Notes: generated by a model not told the origin, from the sequence alone. DNA of 64,000 nt from Nitrosospira multiformis (GCF_003050865.1 NZ_QAOK01000009.1:1-64000), one strand, 5' to 3'; counted from the first letter of the stretch, positions 38,067 through 47,558 are shown. Numbers and translations: made by a program.

Positions 38067-39271
38067 TCAATAACGTTTTAAATTTTCCATCTTCTTTCGT
38101 CTCGCCATAAACCCGATCAAACCCAACCCGGCGAGCATTAAGGCATAGGCTTCAGGTTCGGGATAGTAGTAGGAATAGCAATAGCAATGACTTGACCCCT
38201 GTTATTGATATCCATTGCCTGGACTAGAACCATCCCTTGAGGGAGGTCAACCAACGAATTGAGGTCCGTCATTCCTTCACCATCAGGACCGGTGATGAAG
38301 GCATGGTAATAACCTTCAGCCGTGTAAGAGTATCCCACTACCTGTCCGATATCGTTGATGTCGTTGGCCTGGCTCCCGTTCCCACCTAATAAAGTGCCCA
38401 GGTCTCTCATCCCCACCCCATCAGGACCGGTGATGAAGGCATGGAGACTACCATCAGCCGTGGAAGAGTTTCCAACCACTTGTCCGGCATCGTTGATACC
38501 GTAGGCATAGCTCCATCGCCCACCCAAAGTGCCCAGGTCTCTCATCCCCACCCCATCAGGACCGGTGATGAAGGCATGAAGATTACCATCAACTGTGCCA
38601 GACATTCCTACCACCTGTCCGGCATCGTTGATGCCGAAAGCCTCGCTCAAGCTCCCGCCCAAACTGCCCAGGTCTCTCATCCCCATGCCATCAGGACCGG
38701 TGATGAAGGCATGACGATTACTATCAGCCGTGAGAGAGTATCCAGCCACCTGTCTGGCATCGTTGATGCCGAAGGCATAGCTCCAGTGCCCGCCTAAAGT
38801 GCCCAGGTCTCTCATCCCCATGCCATTCGGACCAGTGATGAAAGCATGGGCATAGCCTCCAACAGTGCCAGAGCCTCCCACTACCTGTCCGGCATCGTTG
38901 ATGCCGTACGCATAGCTCTCACCCCCCTCCAAAGTGCCCAGGTCTCTCATCTCCACCCCATCAGGACCGGTGATGAAGGCATGCTGACCACCTTCAGCCG
39001 TGTGAGAGTATCCAGCTACCTGCCCAGCATCGTTGATGCCGGAGGCATTGCTCCAGCTCCCGCCCAAAGTGCCCAGGCTAATTGCTTTCCTGCTGTTAAG
39101 GTCAACAAGGAGGACTATTTCGGCGTTTGCAGGATTGACAAAACCAAGGCCGGTAGTTAAGGCTGCGGCCAGGATAAGATGGCGAACTTTGAAGGAGTGG
39201 CTGAGTAGCGTCACGGCATTCTCCAGCAGGGTTTGGCAATCCATTACTTCAATGTAGATAATGGAGTTCAT
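38067..39271 (-). pseudogene. HAF-repeat exported protein with PEP-CTERM signal, frameshifted
   Basis: The main frame (38138-39271, 377 residues) has a signal peptide (HLILAAALTTGLGFVNPANA) and six to seven tandem HAF repeats of about 40 residues: DLGTLGG, then INDAGQVVG, then HAFITGPDG. Just after it the next frame reads PEPEAYALMLAGLGLIGF followed by MARRKK, a complete PEP-CTERM sorting signal (PEP motif, helix, basic end), ending at 38067. Restoring one G near 38159 (CCGAA to CCGGAA) joins them as IPEPEAYAL. In frame, the protein would be sorted by an exosortase to the surface. It is a recent pseudogene or a sequencing error. The IS end lies 15 bases upstream of the first ATG; the ATG at 39244 has a better GAAG ribosome site. 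Confidence 0.85.
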
Positions 39272-39368
39272 GCTGTCAAAGGAGCTGACGTTTCCCCTGA
39301 AAATCGGTACAGGTTAAAACTGGAGGTAGGATTGCTTCCAAGGCCTCATGAGAGGCAAAGGAGAAGCG

Positions 39369-39635
39369 ATGAAGAAGTCGAGATTCACAGAGGAGCAAAT
39401 CATTTATGCGCTGCGACTGGCCGATAGCGGTCAGCCGGTGGTGGATGTGTGCCGGCAGATCGGTGTGTCTGAGGCCACGTTCTATACGTGGAAGAAGAAG
39501 TATGCGGATTTGGGTGTGAGCGAGCTGCGCAGGCTCAAGCAGATCGAGGATGAGAATGTTCGGCTGCGACGTATCGTGGCGGACCTGACGCTGGACAAGC
39601 AGATTCTGCAGGAGGTGGTGAGAAAAAAGCTCTGA
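39369..39635 (+). CDS. IS3-family transposase OrfA
   Basis: An 88-residue helix-turn-helix protein: MKKSRFTEEQIIYALRLADS, VCRQIGVSEATFYTWKKKY, then a leucine-zipper-like LRRLKQIEDENVRLRRIVADL, typical of the IS407 group. AAGGAG precedes the ATG at 39369. A slippery A-AAA-AAG at 39623-39629 near the end should cause -1 frameshifting into orfB. Confidence 0.93.
   Translation: MKKSRFTEEQIIYALRLADSGQPVVDVCRQIGVSEATFYTWKKKYADLGVSELRRLKQIEDENVRLRRIVADLTLDKQILQEVVRKKL
39623..39629 (+). other. Programmed -1 frameshift site of the IS3 element
   Basis: The heptamer A-AAA-AAG near the end of orfA allows slippage into the orfB frame and production of the OrfAB transposase. Confidence 0.75.
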
Positions 39636-39667
39636 AGGCTGCCAAGCGGCGCGAGCTAGCAGCCTGG

Positions 39668-40480
39668 ATGCAGGAGCGTTTCAAGATCAGTGTGCAGCGA
39701 TCATGCCGCCTGGCGCAGCTAGCGCGCTCGGTTTGGTATGCCAGAAGCAGGGCGCGTGATCAAAGTGCGCTATGCCAGCGCATTCGCGATATCGCCATGA
39801 GCCGTCCCAGGTTCGGCTACCTGCGGGTGCTGGTGATGCTCAAGCGCGAAGGCTGGCAGGTGGGGAAGAAGCGTGTGTATCGGCTGTATCGCCAGCAGGG
39901 TCTGCAACTGCGCATGAAGGTCAAGCGCCGCAAGCGCATTGCGCTGTTGCGAGGCAGGCCTCAGGCACCCACCGGCCCGGACCAGCATTGGAGCATGGAT
40001 TTTGTCCACGATCAGATGCAAGACGGCCGGGCATTTCGCATCCTCGCTGTCATTGATCAGTGGAGTCGCGAGAGTGTGTGCCTGGAGGCCAACTTCAGGC
40101 TGTCCGGGCGATGCGTGGGCCAAGCCCTGGACCGGCTTGCAGCGCAGCGTGGATGGCCCAGGGCAATCACCGTGGACAACGGCACGGAGTTCACGTCCAG
40201 GGCTCTGGACGAGTGGGCATATCGCCGGGGGATCAAGCTCGATTACACGCGGCCGGGCAAACCCACGGATAATGGGTTGATCGAATCCTTCAACGGCCGA
40301 TTGCGCGATGAGTTCCTCAATGTCCACGAATTCGTTACATTGCACGATGCCCGTGAGAAACTGAAGGCCTGGCAGGACGATTACAATCACCACCGTCCCC
40401 ATGGCTCACTCGGCCACCTGACCCCGAGCGAGTTCGTCAAAAAGAGGTCAGATCAAACCAACGAAGCGGTCCGCCTGTAG
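39668..40480 (+). CDS. IS3-family transposase OrfB (integrase core)
   Basis: A DDE transposase of 270 residues from its first ATG; the real product is the OrfAB fusion, whose frame continues through ALKAAKRRELAAW upstream of this ATG. HTH_21 region: RPRFGYLRVLVMLKREGWQV. Catalytic residues: Asp in HWSMDFVHD, Asp in TVDNGTEFTS, and Glu in LIESFNGRLRDEFLN. The C-terminus ends in SLGHLTPSEFV as usual. The gene looks intact, so the element may be active. Confidence 0.95.
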   Translation: MQERFKISVQRSCRLAQLARSVWYARSRARDQSALCQRIRDIAMSRPRFGYLRVLVMLKREGWQVGKKRVYRLYRQQGLQLRMKVKRRKRIALLRGRPQAPTGPDQHWSMDFVHDQMQDGRAFRILAVIDQWSRESVCLEANFRLSGRCVGQALDRLAAQRGWPRAITVDNGTEFTSRALDEWAYRRGIKLDYTRPGKPTDNGLIESFNGRLRDEFLNVHEFVTLHDAREKLKAWQDDYNHHRPHGSLGHLTPSEFVKKRSDQTNEAVRL

Positions 40481-40509
40481 TTTTAAACCGTCCGGTTTTC
40501 GGGGAAACG

Positions 40510-40599
40510 TCAATAACGCTTGGGAATCAAGCTCATAATCGTCCACGAAAGTGGGTCAACTCCAACTCCAATCGCCTCAATGAGTTCGTTTTTGTTCAT
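40510..40599 (-). pseudogene. 5-prime fragment of a gene cut by the IS
   Basis: A minus-strand frame of 29 codons begins MNKNELIEAIGVGVDPLSWT and ends at a TGA made by the IS terminus itself. GGAG lies ten bases upstream of the ATG, so this was a real gene start. The rest of the gene is not found on the far side of the IS, so the insertion was probably joined by a deletion. Product unknown. Confidence 0.5.
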
Positions 40600-40744
40600 G
40601 GTTTGATGTCTCCGTTTTTGCGTTGTTACGCTGATGTGCGAGGAAGAGCTTTCCTATCGGAAGCTCTCAAGGTTGATTAATAGGGGAAGAATTTTTGCAC
40701 GTGCGAAAATAAGAAAAATTGGGTTCAAATAAGGAGAAATAATA

Positions 40745-41248
40745 TTGGACGTTTTTTACTACTGGAAAGAATTTGAGAACAATGTCAAAGAAGATATGTT
40801 GGGCCGATTCGTTTCCAGCAGGGAGCAACTTGAAAAGCTGAAAGACCGCCACCCTGATTATATTTGGGCGTTCATCATTCCGAAAGGACTTGGAGGACAG
40901 CGGGGTAAAGGCGATTGCAAGTTGAAGCTTCTTGCCAGGCTGAAGTGGTCTAATTTGCCGCTTGCCGGATTAAGGCCAACGGAAAAGCAAAAACCAATGT
41001 CAGAGATCTACTATAACCCTGAAGCTGCCGATTCCATTCTCTATGAAAATACAGATTCAGTTGAAGCACTCGACCTTGTTACCAGCCTGATGAGGTCGAA
41101 ATATCCGCAGGCATTCAAGGCGATGTTTCGAGGGGCGAATGGCGTACAAGTTATGGAGAAGGACCTTGTAGACAAATTTCGTAAAGAAACTGCTCATTAT
41201 CCAGGTACACAGTTTTTAACTGGAATAGCCGCACTGGGGTCCAAGTAA
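40745..41248 (+). CDS. Hypothetical protein, 167 residues
   Basis: I do not recognise this protein. It starts with TTG, with AGGAG eight bases upstream, and has no signal peptide or membrane segment. It is basic and mixed helical-strand: IWAFIIPKGLGGQRGKGDCK and a KLLARLKWS strand in the first half, YYNPEAADSILYENTDSVEAL in the middle. It lies between an IS and another unknown gene in a region of decayed accessory DNA, which suggests horizontal origin. Confidence 0.6.
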   Translation: MDVFYYWKEFENNVKEDMLGRFVSSREQLEKLKDRHPDYIWAFIIPKGLGGQRGKGDCKLKLLARLKWSNLPLAGLRPTEKQKPMSEIYYNPEAADSILYENTDSVEALDLVTSLMRSKYPQAFKAMFRGANGVQVMEKDLVDKFRKETAHYPGTQFLTGIAALGSK

Positions 41249-41361
41249 TGAGTATGACAAAGATGGGCGGGCCTACCCCGGCAGCATGACTGAGCGTGCA
41301 GTGGATGGCTGAGGAAGCAACCTGAGCAACAAGGAGCAAGACATTAACCACGGAGCAGAAA

Positions 41362-41904
41362 ATGAACACAGCAGAGCAAGTGCGAATCCTCTCGAAAATT
41401 ACTACCCACGACAAGGCGGGAAAGCACTTTACGGAGATCTATAACGCCGACGATCTGGCGGAATTGGAGGCAGAAGGGCTAATAGCAATTAGCCGTCCCA
41501 TAAATGAAGCTAACGGAATTCCATACCCTGAAGAGCATTGGACGGTGAAAGCTACCGAAGATGGACTTGCCCTGGTTGAGGCCTATCCTGAATACCGGGA
41601 GTGGGCGACAGGAGGCCGCTTGCCAATCAGATTTGCGGTTGTTCAATCGGGTTACTACGTTTTCGGCGCAGGATTTACCCGCAACGAGGCATTCATGAAT
41701 GCTACAAGATGGATGGTGGATGAGCGTGGAAACATCGGCGGGCTCTCACCAGAGGCAGTAAAAAATATGATCGTCCAAACCGAAGGCCATGTGAACGGTG
41801 ATTTGATCCTGCTGTCTGTCGGCCATGAGAATTTCGACTCATACCTGGAGGAGCAAGGCGGATTTGAACAAATTGATGGGGTCTGGTACGCAAGCCGTAA
41901 TTAA
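41362..41904 (+). CDS. Hypothetical protein, 180 residues
   Basis: A soluble 180-residue protein. The N-terminal 75 residues look like a winged-helix-type fold (VRILSKITTHDKAGKHFTEI, then EHWTVKATEDGLALVEAYPE), and the C-terminal half (GYYVFGAGFTRNEAFMNATR, GLSPEAVKNMIVQTEGHVNG) looks like a small separate domain with DLILLSVGHENFDSYLEEQG. The last part resembles helper proteins from phages and integrated plasmids, but I cannot name it. GGAG six bases before the ATG supports the start. It follows the 167-residue gene by 113 bases on the same strand. Confidence 0.6.
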   Translation: MNTAEQVRILSKITTHDKAGKHFTEIYNADDLAELEAEGLIAISRPINEANGIPYPEEHWTVKATEDGLALVEAYPEYREWATGGRLPIRFAVVQSGYYVFGAGFTRNEAFMNATRWMVDERGNIGGLSPEAVKNMIVQTEGHVNGDLILLSVGHENFDSYLEEQGGFEQIDGVWYASRN

Positions 41905-42735
41905 CGATGTAAACCACAATCGGTTGGGAAAATAACCCTGATGAGGTACGTCAAGTCCGCCATTCCGCCTGAAGCTGTCGTTTCGGCCACCCGGTAACGA
42001 TCTCTTTTTCAAATCAATCGGATATTTTCTCGCCGGAGAAAATCTTCCCCACTTTTTCCCGTTTGCTGCTGTCACAGGCCACGCCAGCCGCCCAAGGCCT
42101 GAGGCGGTGCGCTTCGCCTGTCATGGCCTGTGATCCGCAAAGCTTTGCGGACGCAGTTGCACTTGAATTCCCTTGAACCCCCTTTCCGCCGGCATGGACC
42201 CAGTGCTTCCCGCGCCAATCCCCCCAGGCAAGCGCCCCCATTCCTTTGTGAGGGGGACTTGCTGGGGGGATAAAAGAATACGCGGGAAACAATAGTCCGC
42301 TATTGCCTGCTATTCACCCCACCCATTCCCAGCCCTTTCCCGTGATGGAAAAGGCCTCCCCACCGCCGCCGCCCCAAGGCGGAGCGAGGAGAGTCCGAGC
42401 GAGAGGATCAGGTTTTTAGATTCTCCATTCCTTGAGCTCATCACTTTTAGGGAAATAACTGAATTACAGGACTTTTCCCATAGCCAATTATTACTCATCT
42501 CAAGTTACTTGAGCATTGCGCGCAGCCTCCCCTTCTTATGCGTGGGAGGACAACCACCAGCTGACAGCAGATTCATCCAGGGTGTTTTGGTTTTCATGAC
42601 TCTCATCGGATTCATCTAAGATGTCGGGAACCCGCTCCTCCTGGTGTTGTCTGACAACGCGACCTGTACCTTCGCGAATATGCTTTGCCGCTGCCGGATT
42701 CAGGTAAAATAGCCGTTTTTTTCGAATCTACCTTC
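41905..42735. other. 831-base repeat-rich spacer
   Basis: No gene is supported. At about 42045-42160 there is a stretch reading GCCACGCCAGCCGCCCAAGG and ATGGCCTGTGATCCGC that resembles spacer repeats rather than coding sequence. A hairpin follows at 42220-42269, then a Pro-codon-like C-rich block (CCGCCGCCGCCCC) near 42363. Minus frames here have biased, repeat-like composition. The dapA promoter should lie near 42600-42720. Confidence 0.45.
42220..42269. repeat. Long imperfect hairpin
   Basis: CCCCCCAGGCAAG-CG-CCCCC pairs with GGGGG-A-CTTGC-T-GGGGG across a 12-base loop. Possibly a terminator for the upstream gene or a spacer repeat; the run after it is not U-rich. Confidence 0.45.
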
Positions 42736-43638
42736 ATGGATAACGTCGCAATAAAAGGCAGTCTGGTCGCCATTGTCACTCCGATGCATGAAAATGGCGA
42801 ACTGGATCTGGAGCGTTTCCAATCCTTGATCGACTTTCATGTGACGGAAGGAACTGATGGTATCGTGGTGGTAGGAACCACCGGCGAATCACCGACCGTG
42901 GATTTCGAAGAGCACCATTTGCTGATCAAAACCGCAGTGGAACAGGCAGCCGGACGGGTACCGGTAGTTGCGGGAACTGGAGCCAATTCCACGCGCGAGG
43001 CAATTGACCTTTCCATTTATGCGAAGAATGCGGGAGCGGATGCAAGCCTGTCAGTCGTACCGTATTACAACAAGCCCACCCAGGAGGGTTTATACCAGCA
43101 TTTCAGAGCGGTGGCCGAGGCGGTGGATATCCCGCAGATACTATACAACGTGCCCGGCAGGACGGTGGCAGATATCGCCAACGATACGATTCTTCGTCTC
43201 GCGCAAATTCCCAACATTGTCGGAATCAAGGATGCAACGGGTGATATCGGTCGGGGGTTCGATCTGTTGTGCCGTGCTCCCGAAGATTTTGCAATCTATA
43301 GCGGCGATGATGCCAGTGCCCTGGCTTTGTTGTTGCTCGGCGGGCATGGCGTTATCTCCGTCACCGCCAACGTGGCGCCGAAGCTCATGCATGAGATGTG
43401 CACAGCGGCGTTTGCGGGCGACCTGGCTGCTGCCCGCGCTGCGAACAGAAAGCTTTTGAGGTTGCATCTGGATTTATTCATAGAAGCCAATCCTATTCCT
43501 GTGAAATGGGCTGTTGCGCAAATGGGATTGATCGGCGAGGGACTGCGGTTGCCACTGACACCATTGTCAGATCGATATCATCAGACTGTCAGGAAAGCGA
43601 TGAGCGAGGCAGGAATCGATGTGGCGATATCTGTTTAA
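42736..43638 (+). CDS. dapA: 4-hydroxy-tetrahydrodipicolinate synthase
   Basis: A 300-residue (beta/alpha)8 lyase that condenses aspartate semialdehyde and pyruvate, the first committed step to lysine and diaminopimelate. Motifs: [34 protein letters not shown], the active-site Tyr in [14 protein letters not shown], the Schiff-base Lys in [10 protein letters not shown], and YSGDDASAL. The ATG at 42736 gives the normal length; the longer frame from 42685 is not needed. It forms the usual dapA-bamC pair. Confidence 0.97.
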   Translation: MDNVAIKGSLVAIVTPMHENGELDLERFQSLIDFHVTEGTDGIVVVGTTGESPTVDFEEHHLLIKTAVEQAAGRVPVVAGTGANSTREAIDLSIYAKNAGADASLSVVPYYNKPTQEGLYQHFRAVAEAVDIPQILYNVPGRTVADIANDTILRLAQIPNIVGIKDATGDIGRGFDLLCRAPEDFAIYSGDDASALALLLLGGHGVISVTANVAPKLMHEMCTAAFAGDLAAARAANRKLLRLHLDLFIEANPIPVKWAVAQMGLIGEGLRLPLTPLSDRYHQTVRKAMSEAGIDVAISV

Positions 43639-43694
43639 ATGACTGCCCGAATTCGAGAGCCTGGGGCAGGATTTTCAGGAATCAAGTATTGCAC

Positions 43695-44819
43695 ATGAGA
43701 TCGCAGATAATGGTTGCGCTGTGTCTGGCCGCGGCCGTTGCAGGATGCAGTGTTTTCTCGGACATTTTGCCGGAAGCTAAAAAGATCAATTATAAATCGG
43801 CGGGCAAACTTCCACCTCTGGAGATTCCACCTGATCTGACCGCACCGGGTTCGGACGAGCGTTATCATGTTCCGGATATCAGTCCCACCGGAGTTGCGAC
43901 TTTTTCCTCCTACGACAAGGAGCGCAGCAAGACGGCAGGTATCACCACCGGAGGAGCTTCCATCCTGCCCTCGATGGATGAGGCCGGAGTACGGATGGAA
44001 CGTTCGGGCACGCAGCGCTGGCTTGTTGTAAATGGCGAGCCGGAGGAAATATGGCCGATCGTCAGGGATTTCTGGCAGGAACTGGGCTTTCTCATCAAGA
44101 TTGAAATGCCTGAAGCCGGCGTGATGGAAACGGATTGGGCGGAAAATCGCGCGAAAATTCCCGAAGATATTATTCGGAATACGCTTGGCAAGCTTCTGGA
44201 CAGCATGTATTCAACGGGTGAGCGTGACAAGTTTCGCACGCGTCTGGAGCGCGGTGAGAGCGGTACTACGGAGATCTATATCAGCCATCGCGGCATGGAC
44301 GAGGTGATCGAGGGCGCCAACGTACGGACTGTATGGCAACCGCGCCCCTCTGATCCTGACCTGGAAGCGGAGATGCTTTCCCGCCTGATGATGCGCTTTG
44401 GCGTGACGGAGGAGCGCGCCAGAAGCGCAGTGGCGAGCATGGGCGTTCAGGAGCGTGCGCGCCTCAATGGCGAAAAAGGCGGGATACTGACCGTAACCGA
44501 AGCTTTCGACCGATCGTGGCGACGCGTCGGACTGGCGCTGGATCGTATCGGATTTACCGTCGAAGACCGAAACCGCTCTCAGGGAGTTTACTTTGTGCGC
44601 TATGTAAATCCGGATGCAGAAAACGGCGCAGGGACCGGTTTGCTTTCGAAGCTTGCATTCTGGCGTGGCGAGGATAGCGATAAGCCGGATCAATACCGCA
44701 TCCAGTTAAGCGAAGCGGGGGCCAATACCGACGTCACCGTGTTGAACAAGGATGGCGTGGCGGAGGATTCCGGCGACGCAAAGCGCATATTGAAGCTGCT
44801 ATATGAGCAGTTGAAGTAA
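43695..44819 (+). CDS. bamC: Outer-membrane assembly lipoprotein BamC
   Basis: A 374-residue lipoprotein. The signal peptide LCLAAAVAGC ends in a lipobox (AVAGC). After it come the BamC marks: SAGKLPPLEIPPDLTAPGSD and the two helix-grip domains, with GEPEEIWPIVRDFWQELGF at the start of the first and EAFDRSWRRVGLALDRIGF in the second. It is part of the BAM complex that inserts beta-barrel proteins. The longer frame from 43398 overlaps dapA and was rejected. The gene follows dapA by 56 bases, the classical arrangement (dapA-nlpB). Confidence 0.93.
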   Translation: MRSQIMVALCLAAAVAGCSVFSDILPEAKKINYKSAGKLPPLEIPPDLTAPGSDERYHVPDISPTGVATFSSYDKERSKTAGITTGGASILPSMDEAGVRMERSGTQRWLVVNGEPEEIWPIVRDFWQELGFLIKIEMPEAGVMETDWAENRAKIPEDIIRNTLGKLLDSMYSTGERDKFRTRLERGESGTTEIYISHRGMDEVIEGANVRTVWQPRPSDPDLEAEMLSRLMMRFGVTEERARSAVASMGVQERARLNGEKGGILTVTEAFDRSWRRVGLALDRIGFTVEDRNRSQGVYFVRYVNPDAENGAGTGLLSKLAFWRGEDSDKPDQYRIQLSEAGANTDVTVLNKDGVAEDSGDAKRILKLLYEQLK

Positions 44820-45091
44820 TCACCTTCGGTTGCTATTGCCCGTGTAGCTGTATGTCTGATTCGTACTCGGTGGGTCCGATCCAGCCGCATGAGCGTTGCA
44901 GCAAGCCTCATGTGTTGAGGTCTCGGGCTTTGCTCCAACGATCTGGCGGTATCATCGGTGCTGCCGCCAGGTATCTCGGAGCGAAGGTTGATATGCTTTC
45001 TTCCAGCTATCTGGCAAGTTCCGGGTAAATCCGGTTATTCGCCGTGTAATATGTCGGCGAATGGCGCTCCGATCGCTTTATCGGGCAATAA

Positions 45092-45520
45092 CTATGTTTT
45101 CAGCCTTGCATCCATTGTTATTTTTGCCTTGAATAGTTTGGATACGGGGCAGCCTTCCTTTGCCTTGCTCGCGATCTCTTCGAATTTCGCCTGATCTGTC
45201 CCCGGTATTTTGGCGGCAACGTCAAGGTGGATAGTGGTAATCTCGAAGCCTTCTCCAACTTTATCGAGCGTGACAGCAGCGTGCGTCTCGATTTTCTCCG
45301 GCGTCAAACCAGCTTCTCCGAGCATCAGGGAGAGCGCCATCGAGAAACAGCCTGCGTGTGCGGCGCCGATGAGTTCTTCCGGATTGGTGCCCTTGCCATT
45401 TTCAAATCTCGATTTGAAACCGTAAGGTGCTTCGCTCAGTACACCCGTTTCGGTGGAAATCGTTCCGCCCCCGTCCTTGATTCCACCTTTCCAAACTGCC
45501 CACGCCTTCTTTGTAGTCAT
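45092..45520 (-). CDS. osmC: OsmC family peroxiredoxin
   Basis: A 142-residue thiol peroxidase of the OsmC type that reduces organic hydroperoxides. The two redox cysteines are in AAHAGCFSMALSLML and KEGCPVSKLFKA. The N-terminus KKAWAVWKGGIKDGGGTIST and GTNPEELIGAAHAGC are typical of the family. A strong AGGAGG site sits four bases before the ATG. It stands alone and converges with bamC. Confidence 0.93.
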   Translation of the reverse strand: MTTKKAWAVWKGGIKDGGGTISTETGVLSEAPYGFKSRFENGKGTNPEELIGAAHAGCFSMALSLMLGEAGLTPEKIETHAAVTLDKVGEGFEITTIHLDVAAKIPGTDQAKFEEIASKAKEGCPVSKLFKAKITMDARLKT

Positions 45521-45674
45521 ATTTCCTCCTCATATGGAAAAGTTATCGTTTACTTTCATCGTATAGCTTGATTATCACCAGTTGTTTCAGAAAATGGTTT
45601 TACCGCCCGGATATCTGCTTCATTTTTACCTTCGCTTCCAGCGCGTCCCCTTGCTATTTCGACCTGGACCGTTT

Positions 45675-47558
45675 CTACTCACGCTCATGGATTTTTTCTT
45701 CCTCTGCCTGTGCATTCCAGAGTATGGCGACACCGATGACTGCCGAGAGGATCGATCCTCCGAAAATTGCGATTTTGGCGGCCGCATAATCGCTTACCTC
45801 GGAGAAGGCCTGGCCGGCTATGAAAAGTGACATGGTAAAACCGATTCCGGCGAGGGCTCCTGCTCCCCCAAGCTGTCGCCAGGAATAGGCATCTGGTTTG
45901 GTGGCAAAGCCCAGTTGAACAGCGGTTACGGTGGCAGTGATAAATCCGAGAGGTTTGCCGATGACCAATGCTGTTGCGGTGCCAAGTATTAACGGTACGT
46001 GCTCGCTGAATACGCTTGTCTCTACAACCATTCCTGCATTCGCGAACGCAAACACCGGCAATACCAGAAAGCTCGATCTTGGCGCCAGGTGCCGGAGCAT
46101 GCGATCAGCGGGAGATTCCAAACGGTCATGAATGGCATCCAACGCCTCCAGCGCAGGTTCGGAAGGGCCGTAATGCATGACCTCCCTCCCGCGCCGGGTT
46201 TCGGCGGTCAGAATGGCATCCGCCTGAAGCATGAGTGCGCGAAGATTGGGCGGCGGGCGTGTAGGAATGAACAATGCGAGAATGATGCCTGCCAGCGTAG
46301 CATGTATCCCGCTTGCGTACACACAAGCCCATAGGGCGATTCCGAGAATCACATACGGAGACGCACGATACACGCTGCCCTTATTGAGCAGCGCCAGTAA
46401 TCCCGCAATCGCGGCTGCGCTGCCCAGATAACCGATATGCAGTTCACCTGAATAAAAAATTGCAACGACAATGATTGCCCCAATATCATCGACAATGGCA
46501 GCCGCGGTAAGGAAGACACGTAGCTCGACAGGAACGCGCCTGCCCATCATGGCAATCAGCGCAACCGCAAACGCCGTATCCGTTGCCATTGGGATACCCC
46601 ATCCATATGACCATGTGCCATCAGCCCCCTCCGATCCCGGAGCGATTGGCGGTCCTGACGGCACCAGAATCAGATAAAGCAAGGCGGGAGCAGCCATGCC
46701 TCCAGTCGCTGCGGCGATTGGCAACATTGCGGATCGCCGGTCTGCAAGATGTCCCACGGTGAACTCGCGCTTGATTTCGAGACCGACAACCAGGAAAAAG
46801 ATCACCAGCAATCCGTCATTTATCCAATGACGCAATGAAAGCTCAAAAGTGCTATGCTGGAAAGTAACCCCGAGGCGTTGTTCCCACATTTCATTGAAAT
46901 CAGGACCGAAAGCGGAGTTGCTCAGAATAACCGCGAGTCCGGTGGCAAGCAGCAGCATGATTCCAGTCGAAGGCGCCCATTTGGCGAAATCCAGCGCGGC
47001 AGAATGCATAACGTGGCCAAGCGAGCCAAGCATTGCTTCAGAGAGTGAACGCACATCCCAGGGGCCATCGTAACGTCGATCATTGATGAAGAATGTCGGC
47101 GTGACGGTGACACCGCTGGCATCTGCGCTGCCTATATCCGCATCTACGCGATCTCTTGCTCTTGCTGCTGCTTCTTCCTGTTCGGCTCCTTTATTCCCAT
47201 CCAGCTTCAAATCAGAAATAATGGTGCGCAGATCGTCTGCGTTCAGCTTGTCAGATCGGCTCATCAGTGCGACATGCAGATTCCAGAATCGAGCGGGATC
47301 ATCGTATGATTCCACCAGTTCAGCTGCACGTCGCGCAATTTTGCTTCCTGCCAACGGGCGATGGCGAAATACATAGCGCATGCGGTTGCCAAACCGGCTT
47401 CGCAGCTCGGCAACGCGCTCGTGTGCAGAGCGTGAGGGCGCATCGGCGTAACTACCATACTCGACCAGGGTAATTTCGGCATCCGCTGGTCCCAATGTAT
47501 GGTCATACGCTTCGTCGACCGGCCTGTCGAGGCGATTTGGTGGCGGTTCAGGATTCAT
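45675..47558 (-). CDS. nhaA: NhaA Na+/H+ antiporter with N-terminal thioredoxin-fold domain
   Basis: A 627-residue fusion. Residues about 25-185 form a DsbA/thioredoxin-like domain (ITLVEYGSYADAP, FRHRPLAGSKIARRAAEL, VTVTPTFFINDRRYDGPWD with the cis-Pro loop), but the CxxC active site is missing: the corresponding stretch reads ADAPSR. Residues about 190-620 are NhaA: HWINDGLLVIFFLVVGLEIK, the ATDTAFAVALIAMMG helix and the AIVDDIGAIIVVAIFY helix with the two Asp residues needed for transport. The membrane part should exchange Na+ and H+. A redox role for the front domain is unlikely; regulation or assembly is possible. Similar fusions exist in other bacteria. Confidence 0.92.
   Translation of the reverse strand: MNPEPPPNRLDRPVDEAYDHTLGPADAEITLVEYGSYADAPSRSAHERVAELRSRFGNRMRYVFRHRPLAGSKIARRAAELVESYDDPARFWNLHVALMSRSDKLNADDLRTIISDLKLDGNKGAEQEEAAARARDRVDADIGSADASGVTVTPTFFINDRRYDGPWDVRSLSEAMLGSLGHVMHSAALDFAKWAPSTGIMLLLATGLAVILSNSAFGPDFNEMWEQRLGVTFQHSTFELSLRHWINDGLLVIFFLVVGLEIKREFTVGHLADRRSAMLPIAAATGGMAAPALLYLILVPSGPPIAPGSEGADGTWSYGWGIPMATDTAFAVALIAMMGRRVPVELRVFLTAAAIVDDIGAIIVVAIFYSGELHIGYLGSAAAIAGLLALLNKGSVYRASPYVILGIALWACVYASGIHATLAGIILALFIPTRPPPNLRALMLQADAILTAETRRGREVMHYGPSEPALEALDAIHDRLESPADRMLRHLAPRSSFLVLPVFAFANAGMVVETSVFSEHVPLILGTATALVIGKPLGFITATVTAVQLGFATKPDAYSWRQLGGAGALAGIGFTMSLFIAGQAFSEVSDYAAAKIAIFGGSILSAVIGVAILWNAQAEEEKIHERE

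Larger units (their letters stand above)
39286..40512 (+). mobile_element. IS3-family (IS407-group) insertion sequence, complete
   Basis: Both ends are readable as imperfect inverted repeats: the left starts TGACGTTTCCCCTGAAAATC at 39286 and the right, read on the minus strand from 40512, starts TGACGTTTCCCCGAAAACCG. Length is 1227 bases. It encodes overlapping orfA and orfB joined by a programmed -1 frameshift. The four bases flanking each end differ (GAGC and ATAA), so no target duplication is seen, suggesting recombination after insertion. Confidence 0.88.

Noticed and set aside
42014-42292. 92-residue minus-strand frame
   Set aside because: Composition is typical of repeat-derived spacer DNA and it covers the long hairpin.
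36339-42700. tRNA gene as an integration site for the decayed region
   Set aside because: I looked for cloverleaf-like sequence with a CCA end or T-arm and found none that I can support.
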